Positions 8,254 through 15,772 of a stretch of 64,000 nucleotides of DNA are shown one piece after another. The number at the start of each line of letters is the position of its first letter. The first letter of the stretch is position 1. A program made the translations under genes and the position numbers. The notes beneath the pieces were generated by a model. It saw only the letters and a program-made list of their open reading frames with translations, had not been told where the DNA came from and did not search any database. The DNA is from Anaerolineae bacterium (GTDB lineage: Bacteria; Chloroflexota; Anaerolineae; Promineifilales; Promineifilaceae), in NCBI GenBank assembly GCA_019637635.1, contig JAHBVI010000003.1, positions 54,223 through 118,222 of the forward strand, in the 5' to 3' direction.

Positions 8254-11200
8254 TCATGGCGCGGGAATCGCCATGTAATCGGCCGTACCGGTTTGCAGGC
8301 GTTGGCCGGTTTGTGGGTCGTAGAGGCCAATGCGCAAAACCAGATTGCCAGACGGCCGTTCAGCGGGCAGCGCCAGGGTATGGGGGTCGGTGATGTATTC
8401 GCCGGGCAGCCAGCCGGTGGTGGGGCGCGCCCAGTTGGCCGGTTCGCCGTCGGATTGGGCGATGATCTGTCCGTTTGGGTCTACCAGGTGGACGAAGACG
8501 CGGTAGCTGGCGGGGAAGATGGCATCGGCGCGCCAAAAGAGGAAGATTGGCGATTGGGGAGTGGAGATGGAGTAGCCAATGAGGGTGGCGAGGGGGGGGC
8601 CGCCGGGTTGGGAGAAGGGGGCGTTCACGGCCGTGCCCACAACCGGCGGCGTCATCACCCGTTCTGGGGCATTGATGATCAGATCGCCTAAAACGGTATC
8701 ATTCTCGATGCGCCATTGGTAACGGCCGTCCGCCAGATCAACCGGCAGGCGCAGCAGGTGTTGGCTGCGGATGCGGCTGTGGGTGGGCAGGGTGAGAGCG
8801 GGCACGGCCGTGGGCGTGAACGGCAGTTGCCACTGCTGCACGGTTTGCCCGGCTTCATCGTGCAGCGTCAGCGAGAAGCTGTCGGCGGGGGCAGCGCTGC
8901 GTTCCCAGAAGAGTGTCAGCAAAAATGGATCGCCGGGGGCGGCTTCGTCCCGATCCTGATTGTAACCGAGCAGCGTCCAGCCCACGCCGGGGATGGCGGC
9001 GGTGAGTGGGTATTGGGGCACGAACGCCGGGTTGGTACTGGCGGGGGTGACTTCTATCTGGCCGAGGACGGCCGTTGGCCCCACCACCTGCCCGGCCATA
9101 TCCACCAGCGTCACCGGCTGCAAGGTGTCGCGGTCAAACAGCGTCAACACCAGGTCATAGACGCCGGGCGGTGTGCCGGGCAAAACCTGCACCTCGCGGC
9201 TGTCCCAGGCCCACTGGCCCGACTGCCAGAAGAGGGTAGGCGGCGCATCTTCATACAGACGGGGGCGGAAGGTCTCTTTTTCGCTCCACAGCAGACCGTC
9301 TTCCCCGGCAAGCCAGACATTGGTCTGGTATTGGGCGCGGGGATAGTCCAGAGCCGTCCAGGCCATATCCACGTCAAATGTACCACCGCTTGCCACTGTA
9401 TTGGCCGACAGATTGAAGCCTTCCAGCCGCAGTTCGCCGCCTTGCAGCACGGCCGTTGCCGTTGCCGTTACCGGCGGTGAGGCGGGGCGGTGCAGCGGGT
9501 TGTGGCTGCGGCTGATAAGCAGGGTGAGCGCCAGTGTCAGTAGAGCGAAGGTAATCAGTAAACGGTAATCGGTAATCGGTAGGCAGTCGGGCGAGTGCAA
9601 AACTGACCGATTACCGAATACCGATAACCGTTTACCAAAAATTGCCAGCAAGATGGTTGACATAAATGCAAGGAAGCTGACGGCCGTTAACGCCGAGCGA
9701 AGCGGCGTGCTGCCCCATGTCACTTCGATGGTATGGCTGCCGGCAGGCACCGGGAAAGTGATCAGGCCATCGGGCTGGCTAGGGGTGATGGGCACGGCCG
9801 TGCCGTCTACCGCTGCCTGCCAGCCAGGGAAGGCAAAGGAGAGGTAGGTGGCGGTAAACGGCCGTGGGCTGGTGAGTTGCACGGTGACGCCGCGTGGATG
9901 GGAAACAATTTCTCCCAATTCCACTTCATCTGGCAGCGATGTTATGTCAAATCGCTGCGGCGTTTGCCCGGCCTGGTAATCAGCTTCCAGCGGCGAACTG
10001 GTGGGCCGCTGCAAAACCGAACGGGGGAAGTAGCTGCCTTCGGGATCAACCCCGACTAACCCGGTCTCATGCTCATATTGATGCACCGTCAGGATGGTGG
10101 GGAATGGCTCTTCGCGGCACTCGTTGGGGTACAGATTGGGGATGGCTTCCAGGATGAGCAGGGGGAGGGCGAGGGGGAGGAGGAAGCGTAATCGGTAATC
10201 GGTAATCCGTAATCGGTAATCGGTATTGAGGCAGAGGAAGGGGACGCCGGCGAGCAGGGCGACGGGCAGGGCGGCGCGGCCGATGAAACGCCAGGGGAAT
10301 TGGGTGAAGTCAATGAGGGGCAAGTTTTCCCAGAGGGGGCGGGAGACGGCGAGGGACATGAAGAGGTACACGGCCGTGAGCAAGACCGCCAACAGGATAT
10401 GAGTGCGTTGTTCTTTCAGAGATTGGAGATTGGAAATTGGAGGTTCACCTAATCTCCGATCTCCAATCTCCAATCTCCTTAGCCAAAACCAACACAACGC
10501 CCCCCCTATTGCCAGCGCCGTCGTCACCCAGCCCAGGCGGAAAAGCAGCGGCGGGTTCAGCAGGGTGGGGTCTTCCGGGGCAGCGGGGGCGAAAATTTCG
10601 GCCAGAGTGGCAAAGTTGTAGCGAAAGTCATTGTTACGGGTATTCACGGATTGCTGCAAGGTGACGGCGTCCATTTCCAGCACCGCGCCGACGGCATAGA
10701 AACCGGTCATGCCCAACCCCAGGCCAAAGAGCAATACGAGCCGTAGCACGGCCGTGCGCCAGGCCATTTTGTGCAGCACCGCCAGCGCCAGCAGATAAAC
10801 CAGCAGGGTGGGCGTGAAAATGAGCAGGGAGATGTTGTGGCTGAGGGAAAGGAAGGCCAGGGAAAATACGGCCGTGACAAACCATCTGGTTCCGCCGGTC
10901 AACAGCCAGCGGCGGCTGAGCCACAACAGCAGCGGCAGCAGTGGCAGCGCCAGCGACTCTGGCGCATTGCCACGCACCAGCGCATCCACCAGCACGTAGG
11001 GCGCGCTCATGTAGGCCACGGCGCTAACGATGCCCGCCCGCGCCCCAAAGATGTCCCGCGCCCAGAGGAACATGAACCAGCCACCCGCCAGAATGCAGAA
11101 GGCATAAAACAGATTCTCGGCAGCGGGTAGGGGTAAACCGAGTAGATGGGGCAGCAGCACGGCGTAGAGCGGCGCCGGTTCGCGGTAGACAAAAAAGGGA

Positions 11201-11418
11201 TAACCATACCCAAAGGCCAGGTCTGGCAGCCAGCGGGTGAAGTATAGTCCCTGCTCCCAGGCGTAACGCATGGCAGCCACGCGGTGGTAATGCAGATGGC
11301 CGTCATGGGTGCAGGCGACGGCCGTCCACCGCAGCAGCGGCGTGATCAGCGGCAGCCCCCACAAGGTAACGATACAGAGTTGCCAGAACGGTTCCGGCAG
11401 TTTGCGCCAGGCAGACAT
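8254..11418 (-). CDS. Large multi-pass membrane protein, glycosyltransferase/PTPS-related type
   Basis: This 1054-residue protein has an N-terminal half with about 10-12 membrane helices and an early THDGHLHYHR motif followed by GYGYPFFVYREP, typical of the membrane proteins annotated as 6-pyruvoyl-tetrahydropterin-synthase-related or YfhO-like, thought to be lipid-linked sugar transferases. The C-terminal half is extracytoplasmic with beta domains rich in Pro and Trp. Three stretches of non-native sequence occur at residues about 311-333, 395-410 and 592-621, each encoded by intergenic-type repeats and each preserving the frame. They fall in loops between helices. Start is ATG at 11418. Substrate cannot be told from the sequence. 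Confidence 0.75.
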   Translation of the reverse strand: MSAWRKLPEPFWQLCIVTLWGLPLITPLLRWTAVACTHDGHLHYHRVAAMRYAWEQGLYFTRWLPDLAFGYGYPFFVYREPAPLYAVLLPHLLGLPLPAAENLFYAFCILAGGWFMFLWARDIFGARAGIVSAVAYMSAPYVLVDALVRGNAPESLALPLLPLLLWLSRRWLLTGGTRWFVTAVFSLAFLSLSHNISLLIFTPTLLVYLLALAVLHKMAWRTAVLRLVLLFGLGLGMTGFYAVGAVLEMDAVTLQQSVNTRNNDFRYNFATLAEIFAPAAPEDPTLLNPPLLFRLGWVTTALAIGGALCWFWLRRLEIGDRRLGEPPISNLQSLKEQRTHILLAVLLTAVYLFMSLAVSRPLWENLPLIDFTQFPWRFIGRAALPVALLAGVPFLCLNTDYRLRITDYRLRFLLPLALPLLILEAIPNLYPNECREEPFPTILTVHQYEHETGLVGVDPEGSYFPRSVLQRPTSSPLEADYQAGQTPQRFDITSLPDEVELGEIVSHPRGVTVQLTSPRPFTATYLSFAFPGWQAAVDGTAVPITPSQPDGLITFPVPAGSHTIEVTWGSTPLRSALTAVSFLAFMSTILLAIFGKRLSVFGNRSVLHSPDCLPITDYRLLITFALLTLALTLLISRSHNPLHRPASPPVTATATAVLQGGELRLEGFNLSANTVASGGTFDVDMAWTALDYPRAQYQTNVWLAGEDGLLWSEKETFRPRLYEDAPPTLFWQSGQWAWDSREVQVLPGTPPGVYDLVLTLFDRDTLQPVTLVDMAGQVVGPTAVLGQIEVTPASTNPAFVPQYPLTAAIPGVGWTLLGYNQDRDEAAPGDPFLLTLFWERSAAPADSFSLTLHDEAGQTVQQWQLPFTPTAVPALTLPTHSRIRSQHLLRLPVDLADGRYQWRIENDTVLGDLIINAPERVMTPPVVGTAVNAPFSQPGGPPLATLIGYSISTPQSPIFLFWRADAIFPASYRVFVHLVDPNGQIIAQSDGEPANWARPTTGWLPGEYITDPHTLALPAERPSGNLVLRIGLYDPQTGQRLQTGTADYMAIPAP
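9552..9642. repeat. GTAATCGG-class inverted repeat inside a coding region
   Basis: Units GTAATCGG and their complement CCGATTACCG flank an unrelated centre. The element is read in frame by the large membrane protein gene and encodes peptides such as ITDYRLLIT. Confidence 0.85.
10186..10236. repeat. GTAATCGG-class repeat inside a coding region
   Basis: Five near-identical GTAATCGG or GTAATCCG units in a row are read in frame in the large membrane protein gene, giving the peptide TDYRLRITDYRLR. Confidence 0.85.
10418..10484. repeat. GATTGGAGATT-class inverted repeat inside a coding region
   Basis: The arms GAGATTGGAGATTGGAAATT and CGATCTCCAATCTCCAATCT flank a short centre. It is read in frame by the membrane protein gene (peptide RLEIGDRRLG). 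The same class occurs between genes at 11459, 29374, 56437, 60608 and 62372. Confidence 0.85.
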
Positions 11419-11458
11419 GGGGGGTAAGTGTAACGTGGACGGCCGTGGGTATCAAAGG

Positions 11459-11533
11459 GGGATTGGAGACTGGAGATTAGAGATTTGGGATTAGGGATTG
11501 GTCTAATCTCCAATCGCCAATCTCCAATCTCGC
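11459..11533. repeat. GATTGGAGATT-class inverted repeat
   Basis: GATTGGAGACTGGAGATTAG on the left mirrors CTAATCTCCAATCGCCAATC on the right. It fills the spacer between two divergent genes. Confidence 0.8.
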
Positions 11534-11567
11534 TCTATCGTGCTATTCGTGCTTTAATTTTGCGGCT

Positions 11568-12368
11568 ATGATGAAACAACAAAGTGACAATGGTATTGTG
11601 TATTTTCAGTTTGAGTTGTGGGCGCGTGACGGCCGTGTCCAACACGCCATCTTTTCGCGGCAGGGGGGCGTCAGCCCGGCGCCGTTCCACTCCTTAAATT
11701 TGAGCGTTTCGGTGAAGGATGAACCGGCCAACGTGTTTGCCAACCGCCGCCGGGCGTATGGGTTGTTTGGGCGGGATAATGACACGGCCGTGCATGCCCA
11801 CCTGGTACACGGCGATACCGTCACCCGCGTCAGCAGCGCCAACAACGGCGATTACACCCCCCAATCAGACGGGCTGATCACCAATGAACCGGGCTGCGCC
11901 CTGACGATGAACTTTGCCGACTGTACGCCCATCCTGCTCTATGATCCGGTGCAGCAGGCCATTGGCCTGGGCCACGCCGGCTGGAAGGGGGTGGTGGTGG
12001 ATTTGCCGGGGGCGATGGTGCGGGCCATGCAGCACGCCTTTGGCTCGAATCCGGCCAATGTGCAGGCCGGTATTGGCCCGTGTATTGGTTGGGGGCAGTA
12101 CGAGGTGGATGAGCCGTTGGTGAGCGAGGTGAAAGCGGCGTTTGGGGATTGGGAGCAATTGTTGAAAAAGCCAGAGGGGAAGGCGAACGGCCGTTACCAC
12201 TTTGACCTGCCTTTCGCAAACCAACTACGCTTACAACAGGCAGGTGTAACACACATTGAACAATCTGGATTGTGTACGGCCGAACGCACCGACCTCTTTT
12301 TCTCCCATCGCGCCGAAAAGGGCAAAACCGGCCGTTTTGGGGCCATTTTTGTCTTGCTGCCCGTGTGA
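11568..12368 (+). CDS. pgeF: Peptidoglycan editing factor / polyphenol oxidase family (PgeF, YfiH)
   Basis: This 266-residue member of the multicopper polyphenol oxidase/laccase-like family (DUF152) corresponds to PgeF, which removes L-Ser-containing precursors from peptidoglycan; related proteins act as purine nucleoside phosphorylase or deaminase. The conserved zinc-binding set is visible: His81 (LVHGD), Cys119 (ADCTPILL) and His136 (GHAGWKG). Length is normal. ATG at 11568 lacks a clear Shine-Dalgarno and is followed directly by a second ATG. The gene sits alone, diverging from the large membrane protein. Confidence 0.9.
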   Translation: MMKQQSDNGIVYFQFELWARDGRVQHAIFSRQGGVSPAPFHSLNLSVSVKDEPANVFANRRRAYGLFGRDNDTAVHAHLVHGDTVTRVSSANNGDYTPQSDGLITNEPGCALTMNFADCTPILLYDPVQQAIGLGHAGWKGVVVDLPGAMVRAMQHAFGSNPANVQAGIGPCIGWGQYEVDEPLVSEVKAAFGDWEQLLKKPEGKANGRYHFDLPFANQLRLQQAGVTHIEQSGLCTAERTDLFFSHRAEKGKTGRFGAIFVLLPV

Positions 12369-12417
12369 TGTGGATGGGTAACGGCCGTTGCCCATTGATT
12401 TGTGTTACAATGCCGGC

Positions 12418-12816
12418 ATGATCACGCAAACGAAGGAACCCACTCGTTATCATATTATCGAAAGCGACCTGGGGCCGCTCATCAGTGAGAGCCGCATGAC
12501 CGTTTATGATGTGTTGGAAGCACAGAACAGTGGACAGACGCTCTACGAGATCAGCATGAATCGCAACCTCTCGCCGATGCAGGTGCAGGTTGCTTTTGAG
12601 TATATTGAGCAGCACCGGGAGCGGTTGCAAGCGGAACTGGAGGAAATCCTCAAGGTTGCGGCCGAACGCAAACGATATTACGACGCCATTGCCGAAGAAA
12701 TGCGGCAAAAAATCGCGCAACTGCCCATGACGCCAGAACGGGAAGCGTTTTATGCTTTAAGAGAAAAACATCTGCAAGCAATAAAGGCCCGCGAAAGTGC
12801 AGCGGATTCTCAGTGA
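12418..12816 (+). CDS. DUF433-like antitoxin candidate
   Basis: This 132-residue protein has a central segment (TVYDVLEAQNSGQTLYEISM, then SPMQVQVAFEYIEQHRERL) that follows the DUF433 pattern, a small HTH family usually paired with DUF5615 proteins. A charged helical tail follows. It overlaps the downstream DUF5615 gene by 20 bp, as expected of a translationally coupled toxin-antitoxin pair. The ATG at 12418 lies just after GTTACAATGCC, a sequence that recurs near 57946 and 58269 and may be a -10 region, so the message may be nearly leaderless. Length is greater than typical DUF433 proteins. Confidence 0.7.
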   Translation: MITQTKEPTRYHIIESDLGPLISESRMTVYDVLEAQNSGQTLYEISMNRNLSPMQVQVAFEYIEQHRERLQAELEEILKVAAERKRYYDAIAEEMRQKIAQLPMTPEREAFYALREKHLQAIKARESAADSQ

Positions 12817-13198
12817 TCACAATTGTGAGCGCCATGCGCAAGAGATTTTCTATGCCCTGCAGCGGCTGGGGTATGATGATCTCATCCCGATGATGCTCAG
12901 CGTTTTCCCAGATGTCAATTTGCCTTATGATGCCCATGATGAAGTTGTGTGGCAATTGTGCCAGGAAAATGGTTATTTGCTTTTGACGGGCAACCGGCGC
13001 ACAGTGGATGATGAGGATTCATTGGAATTGACGATTCGGCGACTATATACCTCAACCATTTTGCCTGTAGTAACAATTGGTGACATGAACCGTGTTTTGC
13101 ACGATCGTGATTATTGTGAGCGATGCGCTATACGCCTGGCTGAGATTGTGCTGGATTTAGAGACCTTGCGCGGGGTGACGCGGTTGTATTTGCCGTAA
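12797..13198 (+). CDS. DUF5615 PIN-like toxin candidate
   Basis: This 133-residue protein starts with GTG at 12797 inside the preceding gene. It has the DUF5615 layout: an early acidic residue (LSDHNCERHAQEI), a central GYLLLTGNR segment and a final acidic helix. The family is PIN-like and predicted to be an RNase toxin. It is longer than usual and carries an insertion around SVFPDVNLPYDAHDEV. A second pair of the same type is at 52326-52971. Confidence 0.7.
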   Translation: MQRILSDHNCERHAQEIFYALQRLGYDDLIPMMLSVFPDVNLPYDAHDEVVWQLCQENGYLLLTGNRRTVDDEDSLELTIRRLYTSTILPVVTIGDMNRVLHDRDYCERCAIRLAEIVLDLETLRGVTRLYLP

Positions 13199-13214
13199 TA
13201 ACGGCCGTTCCTTT

Positions 13215-13895
13215 TCATCTCCTATTGAAATCATACAAATAGCTTGGCCCGTCTTTGCCCACGGCCGTCAACAAATCACAGTGGCGCAGGGTGTAGGTGA
13301 GGCGCTGGGCCAGATGGGGGCGGATGGACAGGGTTTGCGCCAGTTGTTTGTTGGTGAAGGGGCGGGGCAGGTCGTCCGGCAGCAAGGTTAAAAAATCGGC
13401 CGGTTGGCTGAAAACCACCTCTTCGTTGACGGCCAACAGGCGGCGGTCGGCGATGCTCCATCGTTTGCGCCGCCAACTGCCACGGCCGTCGTCGCGCCAG
13501 ATTTCCTCTTGTTGGGTTAGCAAAACGCCCAGGCTGAAATGGGGATGCGCCAGCAAATGGGGGATGCGCACCAGTTCAGCGAACACATCCACCACCTGCC
13601 CGTGTTTGGGGGATTTGCGGCGGCTGAGGGGGAGGCCAACGGCCGTTTCCCGCACAATCCACTTCTCCTGGGCCACCGGGTACAGCAGATGAACCGGGTG
13701 ATTGTCTAACAGCCGCCCCAATTTTTGTTTGATGGCGGTAAAGTTGCCGGTCTGGATTTCAATCAACCGCTCGCCGCGCACAATGTCCACCACGTAGCCA
13801 TCCACCGGCTGCTCAAACTGGTCTGGGGCACGGCCGTACCACGCCTTCAACTCCGCATGAAGCGAACCTTCTTTCAAGGTGCCGATGTTACTCAT
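13215..13895 (-). CDS. PD-(D/E)XK-like protein, function unknown
   Basis: This 226-residue protein starts MSNIGTLKEGSLHAELKAWYG. The segment GYVVDIVRGERLIEIQTGNF has the D-x(n)-E-x-Q spacing of the PD-(D/E)XK nuclease fold, with Asp in VDI and Glu/Gln in EIQT. A helix with Lys follows (AIKQKLGRLL). The C-terminal third contains a winged-helix-like stretch (FTNKQLAQTLSIRPHLAQRL). The start codon overlaps the stop of the upstream secreted-protein gene by 8 bp (13888-13895), so the two are coupled. No methylase or helicase partner is adjacent. Nuclease activity is inferred from the motif only. Confidence 0.6.
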   Translation of the reverse strand: MSNIGTLKEGSLHAELKAWYGRAPDQFEQPVDGYVVDIVRGERLIEIQTGNFTAIKQKLGRLLDNHPVHLLYPVAQEKWIVRETAVGLPLSRRKSPKHGQVVDVFAELVRIPHLLAHPHFSLGVLLTQQEEIWRDDGRGSWRRKRWSIADRRLLAVNEEVVFSQPADFLTLLPDDLPRPFTNKQLAQTLSIRPHLAQRLTYTLRHCDLLTAVGKDGPSYLYDFNRR

Positions 13896-14799
13896 CGGCC
13901 CCCATTGCGGGGTTGCCAACCGGGAATGAGTAGGGGACAGCCGGCGGCACAACGTCTCCCGACAGCAAGGCCGGCTGCCCACTGCGGGTATAAACGCCGG
14001 GTGGCAGCGTCAGGTCATCTTGCCGCCACAGCCACCAATCATCCATAAACCAGCCGTTATTCTGGATGGCGTACCGGCCACGTATGGCAATTCTCATCTC
14101 CGTTTGCGCCGCCTGGGTGATGACAAAAACAAAATAGTAGGTGTTTTTATCCAGAAATGATGGTAATACCCAACCCGAATTTGTGCTGCCAACGCGGAAT
14201 TCTATTTCACCAGACAGCGGGTCAGAAGCCGGGATTTTGTTGCCCTGGCTATCATATCCCTCGACCAGGTCTGGAAAGATGCTGACCTCCATCACATAGG
14301 TTCCCGCCTCCAGCCACACATACTGCTCAAGAACGTAGCTGATGGCGCCATACCCTTTGAACACCTTCAATGTGTTGTTGCCGTCCCAAATGAAAAGCGG
14401 GTGTTCTGGCGGTGGCAGCAATTGGGCAGGCAATACCCGCACTTCCGGACGCACCCACACGTCCCAGGGTTCATTGCCAAAACCTGTCGGCCCGGTTTGC
14501 CAGGTGAACACCCAGCGAATGGGAATCTGCAATTCGGGTATGCCGCCGGGATGGTACCAGCACAAATCCGGGTTGGGAGGATTGATCTGGCAATCCCCTT
14601 CCCCTTCAAACGAGGGGTTGAGCAAGAGATTGTTGCCGCGTGTAAAAACAATCGGGCGGCTGACAAGTGGCAGGTAAACGGCATGTTCATCCTGGGCGGT
14701 CACGGGGTGGGGCTGATGGCTGAGGAGGGTCAGCAGCACGGCCGTACCCACACAAAACAGCACACACCAAAAAGCCGATTTTAACTGGTTGGGGGACAT
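13888..14799 (-). CDS. Secreted protein, carbohydrate-binding-like fold
   Basis: This 303-residue protein starts MSPNQLKSAFWCVLFCVG, a signal anchor, followed by a TAQ site and the NLLLNPSFEGEGDC motif that begins many CBM-like jelly-roll domains. The C-terminal part (NNGWFMDDWWLWRQDD) fits the closing strand of such a domain. Start 14799 places GGAG eight bases upstream; ATG 14805 would leave only 2-3 bases. It overlaps the downstream PD-(D/E)XK-like gene. The gene at the right edge of the window has a similar fold. Confidence 0.7.
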   Translation of the reverse strand: MSPNQLKSAFWCVLFCVGTAVLLTLLSHQPHPVTAQDEHAVYLPLVSRPIVFTRGNNLLLNPSFEGEGDCQINPPNPDLCWYHPGGIPELQIPIRWVFTWQTGPTGFGNEPWDVWVRPEVRVLPAQLLPPPEHPLFIWDGNNTLKVFKGYGAISYVLEQYVWLEAGTYVMEVSIFPDLVEGYDSQGNKIPASDPLSGEIEFRVGSTNSGWVLPSFLDKNTYYFVFVITQAAQTEMRIAIRGRYAIQNNGWFMDDWWLWRQDDLTLPPGVYTRSGQPALLSGDVVPPAVPYSFPVGNPAMGADE

Positions 14800-14959
14800 T
14801 TCCATTTCTCCTCTCAGGTTGGATACATTCTAACCATCCAACCTGCTCCCGTCAGGGTCAACTGGATTGTAACAGAGTTTGGGGGCGGGATACGGCCGTG
14901 CCGGCACTATTGACCCAACTTTCACAGAAAAGGGTGAACGAAAACTCTGATTGACCAGT

Positions 14960-15023
14960 AGTGCCAGGCAAGGAGGTGTACGGCATTGGTCAACCAAAAT
15001 AGTTCTGCCCCTTGCCTGGCACT
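14960..15023. repeat. 64-bp inverted repeat, AGTGCCAGG family, copy 2
   Basis: AGTGCCAGGCAAGG and CCTTGCCTGGCACT are the arms; the core contains GGTCAACCAAAAT, close to the core of copy 1. Confidence 0.85.
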
Positions 15024-15045
15024 GCCCGGCGGAAAAAGCGCCATC

Positions 15046-15074
15046 TTGACCAAATGAAAGAAGATTGTTACTAT
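15046..15074 (+). promoter_or_regulatory. Candidate sigma-70 promoter of the LysM protein gene
   Basis: TTGACC at 15046-15051, 17 bases, then TACTAT at 15069-15074. The start codon is about 48 bases downstream, behind AGGAGG. Confidence 0.5.
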
Positions 15075-15121
15075 TTTATGTAAATTGCGGCCCACGATGA
15101 TGCGGGCAGGAGGTAGTACCC

Positions 15122-15709
15122 ATGAGCGAAGAGTATCCAGCAGAATATGAAGCGGCGGATGAAGCAACACCTTCCTCTCACCCACCGACTGTAGAAGAAT
15201 TGGTAGATGCGCGTCTGACGGCCGTGCGCGATGAAAGCGCGGCCCGGCAGCGGCGGATGGAATATCTTAAGTTTGGCGTTTTGGCTGTGATCCTGTTGGT
15301 GGTTATCTTTGTGATCGCCCTGGCACAACCACTGATTTTTGACCGCATTGTGCCGGCGGTGATGGAGGGGGATGGCAGTACGGCCGTGATGGATGAAAGC
15401 AAACCGGTGGATGCACCCACCACCGGGCAGGACGCCACAACATCCCCTGTAGATAATACCCAAAACCTGCCTATCATTTCTGTGCCCGGCAGTGATGGCG
15501 CTGGTGTTGGTACGGGTGGCGAAGGTGGGGAAGAAGCGGCTACGGCCGTGCCCGCCCAAATCTACGTCGTGCAGCTGGGAGACACGCTCAACAGCATTGC
15601 CCGCCAGTTCAACACCACCGTTGACGCCATCATCGTCGCCAACAACATTCAGAACCCGGATGCCCTGCTGGTGGGCACAACGCTCATCATCCCCCAACCT
15701 GTTCAGTAA
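15122..15709 (+). CDS. Membrane-anchored LysM domain protein
   Basis: This 195-residue protein has a cytoplasmic acidic N-terminus, one membrane helix at about 56-76 (VLAVILLVVIFVIALAQP), a Gly/Thr/Asp-rich linker and a C-terminal LysM domain (YVVQLGDTLNSIARQFN, then GTTLIIP). LysM binds peptidoglycan or chitin-like glycans, so it probably tethers membrane to cell wall. AGGAGG lies before the ATG at 15122. Standalone gene with its own candidate promoter. No catalytic domain is present. Confidence 0.85.
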   Translation: MSEEYPAEYEAADEATPSSHPPTVEELVDARLTAVRDESAARQRRMEYLKFGVLAVILLVVIFVIALAQPLIFDRIVPAVMEGDGSTAVMDESKPVDAPTTGQDATTSPVDNTQNLPIISVPGSDGAGVGTGGEGGEEAATAVPAQIYVVQLGDTLNSIARQFNTTVDAIIVANNIQNPDALLVGTTLIIPQPVQ

Positions 15710-15772
15710 GCAGTAAACAGTGAGCAGTAAGCAGTGAGCCATGGCTCACTGTTTACTGCTTACTACTCTTCC
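15709..15772. repeat. Inverted repeat, AGCAGTAA class
   Basis: AGTAAGCAGTAAACAGTGAG is mirrored by CTCACTGTTTACTGCTTACT. It separates two convergent genes and could terminate in both directions. Confidence 0.8.

Larger units (their letters stand above)
14806..15121. other. Spacer between divergent genes, with repeat copy and promoter
   Basis: These 316 bases hold the second copy of the 64-bp inverted repeat (14960-15023) and a candidate promoter for the LysM gene (15046-15074). No gene was seen. Confidence 0.5.
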
